From the NCBI GenBank assembly GCA_964235495.1, contig CAXSAX010000063.1, positions 1 through 8,126 of the forward strand: a stretch of DNA of 8,126 nt. The letters run 5' to 3'. Made by a program: the position numbers and the translations under genes. Source of the DNA: LMUY01 sp964235495. GTDB lineage: Bacteria > Pseudomonadota > Alphaproteobacteria > Acetobacterales > Acetobacteraceae. Below, piece by piece: positions 1 through 8,126 of the stretch; position 1 is the stretch's first letter, and every line of letters starts with the position of its first letter. Under the pieces are notes generated by a model. It did no database searches, had not been told where the DNA came from, and saw only the letters and a program-made list of their open reading frames with translations.

Positions 1-106
1 CCGCCGCCCCATCACGCTGAAAGCGCCGCCTCCGCGTCGTTCTCTGTGGCCGGGAACGGCTAGTCCGCTTTGAAGCCAGATCACGGCGAAAGCCGACGTC
101 GCTACT

Positions 107-126
107 AAGCACGACGCATGGTGCTT
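107..126. repeat. Short inverted repeat AAGCAC/GTGCTT
   Basis: AAGCAC at 107-112 and its exact reverse complement GTGCTT at 121-126 enclose the 8-base loop GACGCATG. No T-run follows (the next bases are CCTTGG), so it is a weak terminator candidate at best. It could end transcription from an unseen upstream gene, or simply be chance. Confidence 0.25.
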
Positions 127-205
127 CCTTGGATGCTACAGACGCCCGACTAACCTGATCCTTCGCAGACCTCGTAACTTCCGCATCATACCACGCGAGC
201 ACGAC

Positions 206-210
206 AGGAG
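206..210 (+). promoter_or_regulatory. Ribosome binding site of the CPT-like gene
   Basis: AGGAG lies six bases before the ATG at 217. It supports that ATG as the start, which also places the P-loop at the usual short distance from the N-terminus. Confidence 0.7.
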
Positions 211-216
211 CGCTCA

Positions 217-789
217 ATGGGAGACCGGCCTTGTGTCATCGTTCTAAACGGAGTTGGCAGCGTCGGAAAAACTTTGACTGCGCGCGCATTGCAAAGCATA
301 GCAGCGACGCCCTTTCTTCACGTTTCGATGGACGTATTTGCCGAAATGCTACCGCCGCGCATGTTCGGTCACCCTGACGGCATGATATTCGAAACCGTTT
401 TGGATCACGGGAAGCCATCTATAATCATAAGGTCCGGAAAGGTAATGGCGCGAGCCATGAGCGGCATGCGCCATGCGGTAGCTGGCATGGTATCAGCGCG
501 AAATCACATCATTCTGGACGACGTCATGCTGGCTGCCTCCGAAGCGGACGAATACCGAGGGCTCTTGAGCCACGCCGATCTTCGTTTCGTAGCGCTCTAT
601 GCTCCCCTTGAGGTTCTCGAAGAGCGGGAGCGAACGCGAGGTGACCGGGAGCTCGGGTTGGCTCGCTGGCAATTCAACCGTGTACACTTTGGTCAGAGAT
701 ATGATCTGGAGATTGATGCCTCGACGTCGACACCTACACAGAACGCCCATCTGATCGCACAGGCCTTCGACCTCCAACTACTAGCCTGA
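217..789 (+). CDS. Chloramphenicol phosphotransferase-like P-loop kinase
   Basis: This 190-residue protein matches the CPT family, whose founder in Streptomyces venezuelae transfers the ATP gamma-phosphate to the C3 hydroxyl of chloramphenicol. The Walker A motif is at 12-19 (G-V-G-S-V-G-K-T). The family's catalytic aspartate region is at 35-48 (H-V-S-M-D-V-F..L-P-P-R), with D39 matching Asp37 of the founder as I recall it. The ILDDV strand is at 99-103, the RxRGDR lid-type segment at 139-144, and the YDLEID segment at 162-167. Length is close to the roughly 178 residues of the founder. It is cytosolic, with no signal or membrane segment. It stands alone, with AGGAG six bases before the ATG. 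Its DNA is lower in GC and uses codons such as ATA, TTT and GTA that are rare in dnaE and putA nearby, suggesting horizontal acquisition. The family call is firm. The true substrate is unknown: most CPT-like proteins outside Streptomyces are untested and need not act on chloramphenicol. Confidence 0.88.
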   Translation: MGDRPCVIVLNGVGSVGKTLTARALQSIAATPFLHVSMDVFAEMLPPRMFGHPDGMIFETVLDHGKPSIIIRSGKVMARAMSGMRHAVAGMVSARNHIILDDVMLAASEADEYRGLLSHADLRFVALYAPLEVLEERERTRGDRELGLARWQFNRVHFGQRYDLEIDASTSTPTQNAHLIAQAFDLQLLA

Positions 790-994
790 TTGGTTTTGGC
801 CTGAGTCAAAGGCGGAAGGGCGAAGCGTCCGGTTTGGAGAGCTGTCTCGGCACGCCCTATCGTCCGCTAAGCGGCGTATACCGGCCATTGTCGAAGCAAG
901 TCTTTTGCCTCTGCCTTCAAGCGATTATGGAAGTTCGAGGAGATGTATCCCTGCAACCCCGTCCGCGCCGCCATGCCGCAGGAGGAACGCCCAA
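790..994. other. Non-coding spacer at a composition boundary
   Basis: These 205 bases hold no supportable gene. A short palindrome, CCGCT-A-AGCGG, lies at 864-874. The stretch to about 930 keeps the lower GC of the CPT-like gene, and from about 945 the sequence turns to the very high GC of the rest of the window. The promoter of the small exported-protein gene should lie here, but no clear sigma-70 hexamer pair with normal spacing is visible. No obvious terminator with a T-run follows the CPT-like gene. Confidence 0.4.
980..985 (+). promoter_or_regulatory. Strong Shine-Dalgarno deciding the start at 995
   Basis: AGGAGG is a full-strength Shine-Dalgarno with nine bases to the ATG at 995. It argues for that start over the in-frame ATG at 905, whose extra 30 residues are not signal-like and would bury the signal peptide. 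Confidence 0.75.
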
Positions 995-1237
995 ATGATC
1001 AAAGCCATCCTGGCAATCAGCCTCATGCTGGCCGCCCCCGCCTTTGCGGCGCCGCCGCCTGCACCCACGCCCGGGCCAACCGCCGAGCCGACCTCCTCCG
1101 CCGCGCAGCCGCCAGCCGACCCGCAGTCGGCCCCTGGCCCCACCGGCTCCTCGCCGGCAGCCGCGCCCGCCTCCGACCCGGCGCCTGCCACGCCGCCGAC
1201 GGCAGCGCCGCCGGATGTCATCGCCGCGCCGAAGTGA
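995..1237 (+). CDS. Small exported Pro/Ala-rich protein, unknown function
   Basis: I do not recognise this 80-residue protein. It begins with a textbook signal peptide: a positive charge at K3, a hydrophobic core at about 4-14, and an A-F-A signal peptidase I site at 16-18. The mature part is about 62 residues, almost entirely Pro, Ala, Ser and Thr with a few Gly, Asp and Gln, and has no cysteine, no aromatic residue and no second hydrophobic segment. It is therefore predicted to be disordered and periplasmic or secreted. There is no lipobox, so it is not a lipoprotein. AGGAGG nine bases upstream supports the ATG at 995. Similar tiny proline-rich exported proteins are common in high-GC alphaproteobacteria and are mostly uncharacterised. 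GC-rich DNA readily gives Pro/Ala-rich open frames, so the ribosome binding site and signal peptide are the main evidence that it is real. Confidence 0.65.
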   Translation: MIKAILAISLMLAAPAFAAPPPAPTPGPTAEPTSSAAQPPADPQSAPGPTGSSPAAAPASDPAPATPPTAAPPDVIAAPK

Positions 1238-1264
1238 CCGGGGCCGCTCGGCGCAACCACGGAT

Positions 1265-1309
1265 CGCGCAACGCCACGCCGGCCCGTGCAGAACCGGCGG
1301 TGTTGCGCG
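1265..1309. terminator. Large hairpin between convergent genes, probable bidirectional terminator
   Basis: CGCGCAACGCC at 1265-1275 pairs with GGTGTTGCGCG at 1299-1309: ten Watson-Crick pairs and one G-T. Inside, after a two-base bulge, GCCGG at 1278-1282 pairs with CCGGC at 1294-1298, leaving an 11-base loop. The outer eight pairs are perfect. It begins 27 bases after the small exported-protein stop and lies 64 bases beyond the stop of the convergent SDR gene, the expected place for a shared terminator. No T-run follows on either strand, so it would be a non-canonical terminator or an RNA 3'-end stabiliser. Confidence 0.5.
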
Positions 1310-1373
1310 TCGCCACGCCAAGTCCGTTCGCAAGGGCCGTGGCCGCCCAAACCAGGGCTCAGGCTCTCTCGCG

Positions 1374-2282
1374 CTACAGGGCGTAGCGGAGGCCGGAGAG
1401 GCGCTCCAGCTCGTCGAACAGGCGCTCCGCGGCCGCCGCGTCGTTGGCGAACGGAGCGGTGGCCGTCTCGATCGGATGCCCGCGCAGCTTGAACAGCCCG
1501 CCCGGCCCGTAATAGCCGCCCGGCTTCGCGTAGGGATGGGTCGCCGCCATCAAGGTCGGTTCCGCCCCCACCGCGGCATCCTGCATGATCGGCGTCACCG
1601 CCCAGCCCATGAGCCGCATGTTGAGCGAGGCCGCCGCACCCAGGTTCGTGTGCGAGGCGCCGGGATGGCAGGTGGTTGCCAGCAGCCGGTCGCCGGCCCG
1701 CCGCTGCAGCGCGCGGGTGAACAGGATGTTGGCCAGCTTGGTCTTGGCGTAGGCGCGGACCGGCCGGTAGCCCGCCGTCGAGTCCAAGTCCTCGATGGGC
1801 ACCGGGCCGCCGATCGTGTGGGCGAAGGAGGACACGGTCACCACGCGCGGCGCGTCCCCGCGCAGCAGCGCGGGCAGCAGCAAGGCGGTCAGGCGGAACG
1901 GCCCCAGGACGTTGGTCGCGAACTGCCGCTCGTGGCCGTCAACGCTGCTCTCGCGGCGCGGCAGCGCCATGACGCCGGCGTTGTTGACCAGGGTGTCGAT
2001 CGCCGGCGCGGCCCGCAGCTGCTCCTGCGCGAAGGCGTCCACCGATGCGGGGTCCGTCAGGTCGAGCACCCCCGTCCGGAGCGCCGCCGCCGGGACCGCG
2101 GCACGGATGCGCGCGGCGGCGTCCTCGGCCTTGGCGCGGCTGCGCGCGGCGAGGGTCACCTCCGCGCCGGCGCGGGCCAGCTCAAGGGCGGTATGCCAGC
2201 CGATGCCGCTGTTCGCCCCGGTGACGATGATTCGCCGTCCCGCCTGGGAGGGCATGTCCTGGATCGTCCACTGTTTGCTCAT
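1374..2282 (-). CDS. Short-chain dehydrogenase/reductase (SDR family oxidoreductase)
   Basis: This 302-residue cytosolic NAD(P)-dependent oxidoreductase has a Rossmann fold. The cofactor glycine motif T-G-A-N-S-G-I-G is at 21-28, R47 after the second strand suggests NADP(H) preference, and N-N-A-G is at 100-103. The catalytic set is N124, S151 or S152, Y178 and K182 (Y-x-x-x-K), followed by a C-H-P-G-A segment. The sequence resembles the SDR group often annotated as retinol-dehydrogenase-like or simply oxidoreductase; the substrate cannot be read from sequence. The open frame extends 106 residues further upstream, but that part runs antisense through the regulator gene. The ATG at 2282 gives the usual short N-terminus before the glycine motif, although its ribosome binding site is weak. 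It is divergent from the HxlR-family gene, from which it is separated by 58 bases containing inverted repeats, so control by that regulator is likely. A role in reducing reactive carbonyls or quinones is an inference from that pairing. Confidence 0.9.
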   Translation of the reverse strand: MSKQWTIQDMPSQAGRRIIVTGANSGIGWHTALELARAGAEVTLAARSRAKAEDAAARIRAAVPAAALRTGVLDLTDPASVDAFAQEQLRAAPAIDTLVNNAGVMALPRRESSVDGHERQFATNVLGPFRLTALLLPALLRGDAPRVVTVSSFAHTIGGPVPIEDLDSTAGYRPVRAYAKTKLANILFTRALQRRAGDRLLATTCHPGASHTNLGAAASLNMRLMGWAVTPIMQDAAVGAEPTLMAATHPYAKPGGYYGPGGLFKLRGHPIETATAPFANDAAAAERLFDELERLSGLRYAL

Positions 2283-2300
2283 GGCGCTGACTTGGCGCAG

Positions 2301-2339
2301 CTTGTTACCATCCGCAACCAGGTACCTTGAGGTAACAAG
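2301..2339. promoter_or_regulatory. Nested inverted repeats in the divergent promoter region, candidate HxlR operator
   Basis: The 58-base gap between the SDR and HxlR starts contains two symmetric elements. CTTGTTACC at 2301-2309 and GGTAACAAG at 2331-2339 are perfect 9-bp reverse complements with 21 bases between them. Within them TACCT-TG-AGGTA at 2323-2334 is a 5-bp perfect palindrome with a two-base centre. TTACC/GGTAA-type half-sites therefore occur at both ends, with a near copy (GTACC) in the middle. HxlR-type regulators bind as dimers to such palindromes between themselves and a divergent target. The right arm covers the regulator's own ribosome binding site, so binding should repress its synthesis as well. 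Assignment of the operator is an inference. Confidence 0.6.
2329..2333 (+). promoter_or_regulatory. Ribosome binding site supporting a TTG start at 2341
   Basis: GAGGT stands seven bases before TTG at 2341. Neither the in-frame ATG at 2281, which overlaps the SDR start codon, nor the GTG at 2392 has a comparable site at good spacing. The site lies inside the inverted-repeat region, so repressor binding and translation initiation signals share the same bases. Confidence 0.5.
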
Positions 2340-2340
2340 A

Positions 2341-2748
2341 TTGCTCGAACGCACTCCAGGCGCCGCGCAGGACGCCGATCCGTGCGCCACCGTGACGGCG
2401 GACCAGCAACGCCTCGTCCGCGACATCCTGTCGCGCGTCGTGGACAAATGGAGCCTGTGGGTGCTGAGCGAGCTCACGGATGACGGGCCGCTGCGCTTTG
2501 CCCGCCTGCTGGACCGGGTGGACGGCATCAGCCAGAAGTCGCTGACGGCGACGCTCCGGCAGCTGGAGCGGGAGGGATTCGTGACCCGGACCGTCATCAC
2601 CCGCTCGCCGATCCGCGTTGACTACGCGGCCACCACGGCGGGACGGCTGCTCATCCAGCAGGTGCAGCCGCTGTGGCTTTGGGTGCTCAACCGCCTGCCG
2701 GAGTTCCTGCAGGCCCGCATCGCGTATGACGCCCAGGCCGACAGCTAG
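2341..2748 (+). CDS. HxlR-family winged-helix transcriptional regulator
   Basis: This is a MarR-like winged helix of the HxlR type, 135 residues from TTG 2341, a normal length for the family. The pattern is clear: a D-P-C segment at 13-15, a helix leading to D-K-W-S-L-W-V-L at 35-42, G-P-L-R-F at 49-53, the recognition-helix region G-I-S-Q-K-S-L-T..L-R-Q-L-E-R-E-G at 62-79, and the wing through about 95 with R-V-D-Y. Members bind as dimers to palindromes. C15 sits where HypR and related regulators carry the N-terminal redox-sensing cysteine, so thiol or electrophile sensing is plausible but inferred. The gene diverges from the SDR gene, and the shared gap holds inverted repeats, implying control of both. 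The start is uncertain: ATG 2281 would add 20 residues and overlap the SDR start by two bases, and GTG 2392 would remove the cysteine. TTG 2341 is preferred for its GAGGT ribosome binding site. Confidence 0.88.
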   Translation: MLERTPGAAQDADPCATVTADQQRLVRDILSRVVDKWSLWVLSELTDDGPLRFARLLDRVDGISQKSLTATLRQLEREGFVTRTVITRSPIRVDYAATTAGRLLIQQVQPLWLWVLNRLPEFLQARIAYDAQADS

Positions 2749-2870
2749 GCGAAACACTGCCGACCCGGCCACGCCGAGGCAAGGGAAACAGCGTGCGGGG
2801 GGGTGCCGCATGACGCCGCTGATGCTTCAAGCTGGCCAAGCATTCCTGGCGGGATCGCGCCTCGACGCCC
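2749..2870. other. Spacer between convergent HxlR and dnaE genes
   Basis: The 122 bases between the two stop codons hold no supportable gene. The only symmetry of note is ATGCTT/AAGCAT at 2822-2827 and 2838-2843 with a 10-base loop, and there is no T-run. It could be part of a weak shared terminator, but no convincing intrinsic terminator is visible. Confidence 0.35.
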
Positions 2871-6275
<3,405 letters not shown>

Positions 6276-6307
6276 GGACTCGTATCTAGCACGGGACCGC
6301 GCCCGGG

Positions 6308-8126
6308 TTAGCCCGTCGCGGGCGCGCCATCCGCGCCCAGCGACATCAGGCTGGCGTTGCCGCCCGCCGCCGCCGTGTTGGTGGAGACGCAGCGCTCCGC
6401 CACCAGCATGGCGAGCGGGTAGTCCTGCGCCGGCCCGGAGGCGGCCAGCACCGGCACGATCGGGCCGTCCTGCGCGGCCAGCGCGCCGAGCAGGGCCAGC
6501 AGCGCGTCGCCGCCGCCCTCGAACAGCACGGCGTCAGGCCGCGCGCCGTCATCGGGCCGCACCCGGTCCCGCAACGCCGCCGGCACGTCCAGCATCGCCC
6601 GCAACGCGGCAGGGGCGCGGATGTGGGCCGTGTTGCCGGCGGCCAGGGCGGCGGCCACCTGGCGGGCCAGGCCGGCGCGCGTCGCGGGCACGCATAGCAC
6701 GGCGCCGCGGGGGTGCAGGCTGTAGCGGTTGCGCTCGCCGGCGGGGCCGGGCAGCTCGGCGTCCGCGGCCGGGACGTGGGGCAGCGGGCACGGCTCCCCC
6801 TGCCCCGCCAGCCAGTCCCGCCAGGCCAGCAGGCCGGCGTCGGCGGCCGGGCCGGCGGCGGCGGCGGCGGGGCACGAATCCTGCAGCCGCTGCAGGTAGA
6901 GCGGCCCGCCCGCCTTCGGCCCGGTGCCGGACAGGCCGTGGCCGCCGAACGGCTGCACCCCCACCACCGCGCCGATCACGCTGCGGTTGACGTAGAGGTT
7001 ACCGGCGGCGGAGCGGCCCGTCAGGCGCGCCACCGTCTCGTCCAGGCGGGAATGCACGCCGAAGGTCAGGCCGTAGCCGGTGGCGTTGACCGCCTCCATC
7101 AGCGCGTCCATGCCGTCGCGCCGGAAGCGGAGCACGTGCAGCACGGGGCCGAACACCTCGCGCTCCAGGTCGGACACCGCGCCGATCTCGATCAGCGTGG
7201 GGGCGACGAAGGTGCCGTGGCGGCAGGACTCCGGCAGGGGGGCAGCATGGACGGCGTGGCCCCGGGCGCGCATCGCCGCCACGTGGTCCGCGATGCCTTG
7301 GCGGGCCGGCTCGGTGATGACGGGGCCGACATCGGTGGACAGGCGGTCCGGGTTGCCGACCACCAGCTCCGCCATGGCGCCGCGCAGCATGGTCAGCACG
7401 CGGTCCGCCGCGTCCTCCTGCAGGCAGAGCAGCCGCAGGGCGGAGCAGCGCTGCCCGGCGCTGTCGAAGGCGGAGGCGATCACGTCCGCCACCACCTGCT
7501 CCGGCAGGGCGGAGCTGTCCGCCACCATGGCGTTCAGGCCGCCGGTTTCCGCCACCAGCGGCACCGGGCGGCCGGTGGGGCCGAGCCGGCGGGCCAGGGC
7601 GCGGTTAATGGAACGGGCCACAGCGTCGGAGCCGGTGAACAGCACGCCGGCCACCGCCGGGTGCGCCACCAGCGCCGCCCCCACCTCGCCCGCGCCGGGC
7701 AGCAGCTGCAGCGCCGGCTGCGGCACGCCCGCCTCGTGCAGCAGGCGCACGATCGCGGCGGCGGCCAGCGGGGTTTCCTCCGCCGGCTTGGCCAGCACCG
7801 GGTTGCCCGCCGCCAGCGCCGCCGCCACCTGGCTGGTGAAGATCGCCACCGGGAAGTTCCACGGGCTGATGCACGCCACGGGGCCGAGCGGGACGCCGGC
7901 GTCGCCCGCCCGCGCCTGGGCCGCGTAGTAGCGCAGGAAGTCCACCGCCTCGCGCAGCTCCGCCACCGCGTTGGGCAGCGACTTGCCGGCTTCCCGCACC
8001 ACCAGGCCGAGCAGCGGCGCGCGGCGCTGCTCCAGCAGGCCGGCGGCGCGGTCCAGGCAGGCGGCGCGGGCGGCCGGCGGCGTCGCGGCCCAGACGGGCT
8101 TGCAACGCTGCGACGCGGTCCGGGGT
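6308..8126 (-). CDS. putA: Bifunctional proline dehydrogenase / P5C dehydrogenase, 3' part (5' end outside window)
   Basis: The last 605 residues of PutA are visible; the frame runs open to the window edge, and the N-terminal proline dehydrogenase domain lies beyond it. The visible part is the L-glutamate gamma-semialdehyde dehydrogenase, which oxidises P5C/GSA to glutamate with NAD+. Counting from the first complete codon at 8125, it shows P-W-N-F at 88-91, the catalytic-region Glu of E-T-G-G at 193, the nucleophile C227 in G-Q-R-C-S-A, then E-V-F-G-P and the Q-P-F-G-G-H-G-L-S-G-T-G-P-K-A-G-G signature. A further 190-200 residues form the second ALDH-like C-terminal domain, ending in the conserved T-A-A-A-G-G-N-A-S-L-M-S-L-G at 584-597. 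That tail is specific to long PutA proteins and argues against a stand-alone P5C dehydrogenase. The GTG at 8002 is only an internal valine. Whether an N-terminal DNA-binding domain exists cannot be seen. Confidence 0.95.
   Translation of the reverse strand, partial: PRTASQRCKPVWAATPPAARAACLDRAAGLLEQRRAPLLGLVVREAGKSLPNAVAELREAVDFLRYYAAQARAGDAGVPLGPVACISPWNFPVAIFTSQVAAALAAGNPVLAKPAEETPLAAAAIVRLLHEAGVPQPALQLLPGAGEVGAALVAHPAVAGVLFTGSDAVARSINRALARRLGPTGRPVPLVAETGGLNAMVADSSALPEQVVADVIASAFDSAGQRCSALRLLCLQEDAADRVLTMLRGAMAELVVGNPDRLSTDVGPVITEPARQGIADHVAAMRARGHAVHAAPLPESCRHGTFVAPTLIEIGAVSDLEREVFGPVLHVLRFRRDGMDALMEAVNATGYGLTFGVHSRLDETVARLTGRSAAGNLYVNRSVIGAVVGVQPFGGHGLSGTGPKAGGPLYLQRLQDSCPAAAAAGPAADAGLLAWRDWLAGQGEPCPLPHVPAADAELPGPAGERNRYSLHPRGAVLCVPATRAGLARQVAAALAAGNTAHIRAPAALRAMLDVPAALRDRVRPDDGARPDAVLFEGGGDALLALLGALAAQDGPIVPVLAASGPAQDYPLAMLVAERCVSTNTAAAGGNASLMSLGADGAPATG
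6853..6870. repeat. (CGG)6 trinucleotide tract within putA
   Basis: Six perfect CGG units encode an alanine run in the linker between the P5C dehydrogenase core and the C-terminal domain of PutA. Changes in unit number would keep frame. Such tracts arise easily at this GC content, so it is probably structurally neutral. Confidence 0.6.

Larger units (their letters stand above)
1..216. other. Non-coding leader region with small hairpins
   Basis: I see no supportable gene here. Forward frames meet stops early (for example TAG at 61-63), and no stretch resembles a known protein. Two short stem-loops of similar layout are present: CGCT/AGCG around a GAA loop near 15-25, and CGGC/GCCG around a GAAA loop at 84-95. 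A 6-bp perfect inverted repeat, AAGCAC/GTGCTT, lies at 107-126 with an 8-base loop. Composition is lower in GC than the right half of the window. The promoter of the downstream CPT-like gene must lie here or further left, but no convincing -35/-10 pair is visible. Confidence 0.5.

Noticed and set aside
1..63. The 3' end of an upstream gene reading in frame 1 to TAG at 61-63
   Set aside because: Only 20 codons are visible, with no recognisable protein similarity, and other frames are equally open here.
162..192. A sigma-70 promoter for the CPT-like gene (TTCGCA with CATCAT or CATACC)
   Set aside because: Neither hexamer matches the consensus well and the spacing is off, so it is not distinguishable from chance.
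888..928. A promoter for the small exported-protein gene (TTGTCG or TTTTGC with GATTAT)
   Set aside because: No combination gives both an acceptable -10 box and a 16-18 base spacer.
1044..2330. A 428-codon plus-strand open frame across the small exported-protein gene and the SDR gene
   Set aside because: It is Arg/Pro-rich low-complexity translation, opposite the SDR gene and out of frame with the exported-protein gene, which has a signal peptide and ribosome binding site.
1795..2340. A long N-terminal extension of the HxlR protein, including the ATG at 2281
   Set aside because: Bases 1795-2282 are antisense to the SDR catalytic region. ATG 2281 has no good ribosome binding site and would place the operator inside coding sequence, so TTG 2341 is preferred, though ATG 2281 is not fully excluded.
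2283..2600. A 106-residue N-terminal extension of the SDR protein
   Set aside because: It would run antisense through most of the HxlR gene, lacks similarity to SDR N-termini, and ATG 2282 gives the usual start.
2822..2843. ATGCTT/AAGCAT as an intrinsic terminator between HxlR and dnaE
   Set aside because: It has only six pairs, a 10-base loop and no T-run, so it is too weak to call as a terminator.

Overview
The window looks like chromosomal DNA from a very high-GC alphaproteobacterium. The DnaE and PutA sequences resemble those of Rhodospirillales/Acetobacteraceae (Roseomonas-like); this placement is a judgement from sequence character, not a search. Bases 3601-3660 are 47/60 G+C, whereas bases 241-300 near the left end are 30/60, so the window has two compositional zones.

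Layout from left to right. Bases 1-216 are non-coding with a few small hairpins. Bases 217-789 (+) encode a chloramphenicol phosphotransferase-like P-loop kinase in distinctly lower-GC DNA, probably acquired by transfer. After about 205 non-coding bases the composition rises sharply. Bases 995-1237 (+) then encode a tiny exported Pro/Ala-rich protein with a clear signal peptide and an excellent ribosome binding site. A strong hairpin at 1265-1309 separates it from the convergent SDR oxidoreductase gene (1374-2282, -). That gene is divergent from an HxlR-family regulator gene (2341-2748, +, probable TTG start). The 58-base gap between them carries nested inverted repeats that look like the regulator's operator. 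Next come dnaE (2871-6275, -), the replicative DNA polymerase III alpha subunit, and upstream of it on the same strand the 3' part of putA (6308-8126, -, cut by the window edge), encoding proline/P5C oxidation.

Functional reading. The right half is housekeeping: dnaE lies 32 bases behind putA with no terminator-like hairpin between them, so some dnaE transcription could come through putA. The middle is a self-contained regulator/enzyme pair, in which a thiol- or electrophile-responsive HxlR repressor probably controls itself and a divergent oxidoreductase. The left end is an accessory segment with a small-molecule kinase gene. I see no CRISPR array, tRNA, rRNA, intact insertion sequence or recognisable multi-gene defence system. 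The most interesting items are the HxlR operator architecture, the compositional boundary with the CPT-like gene, and the unexplained small exported protein.
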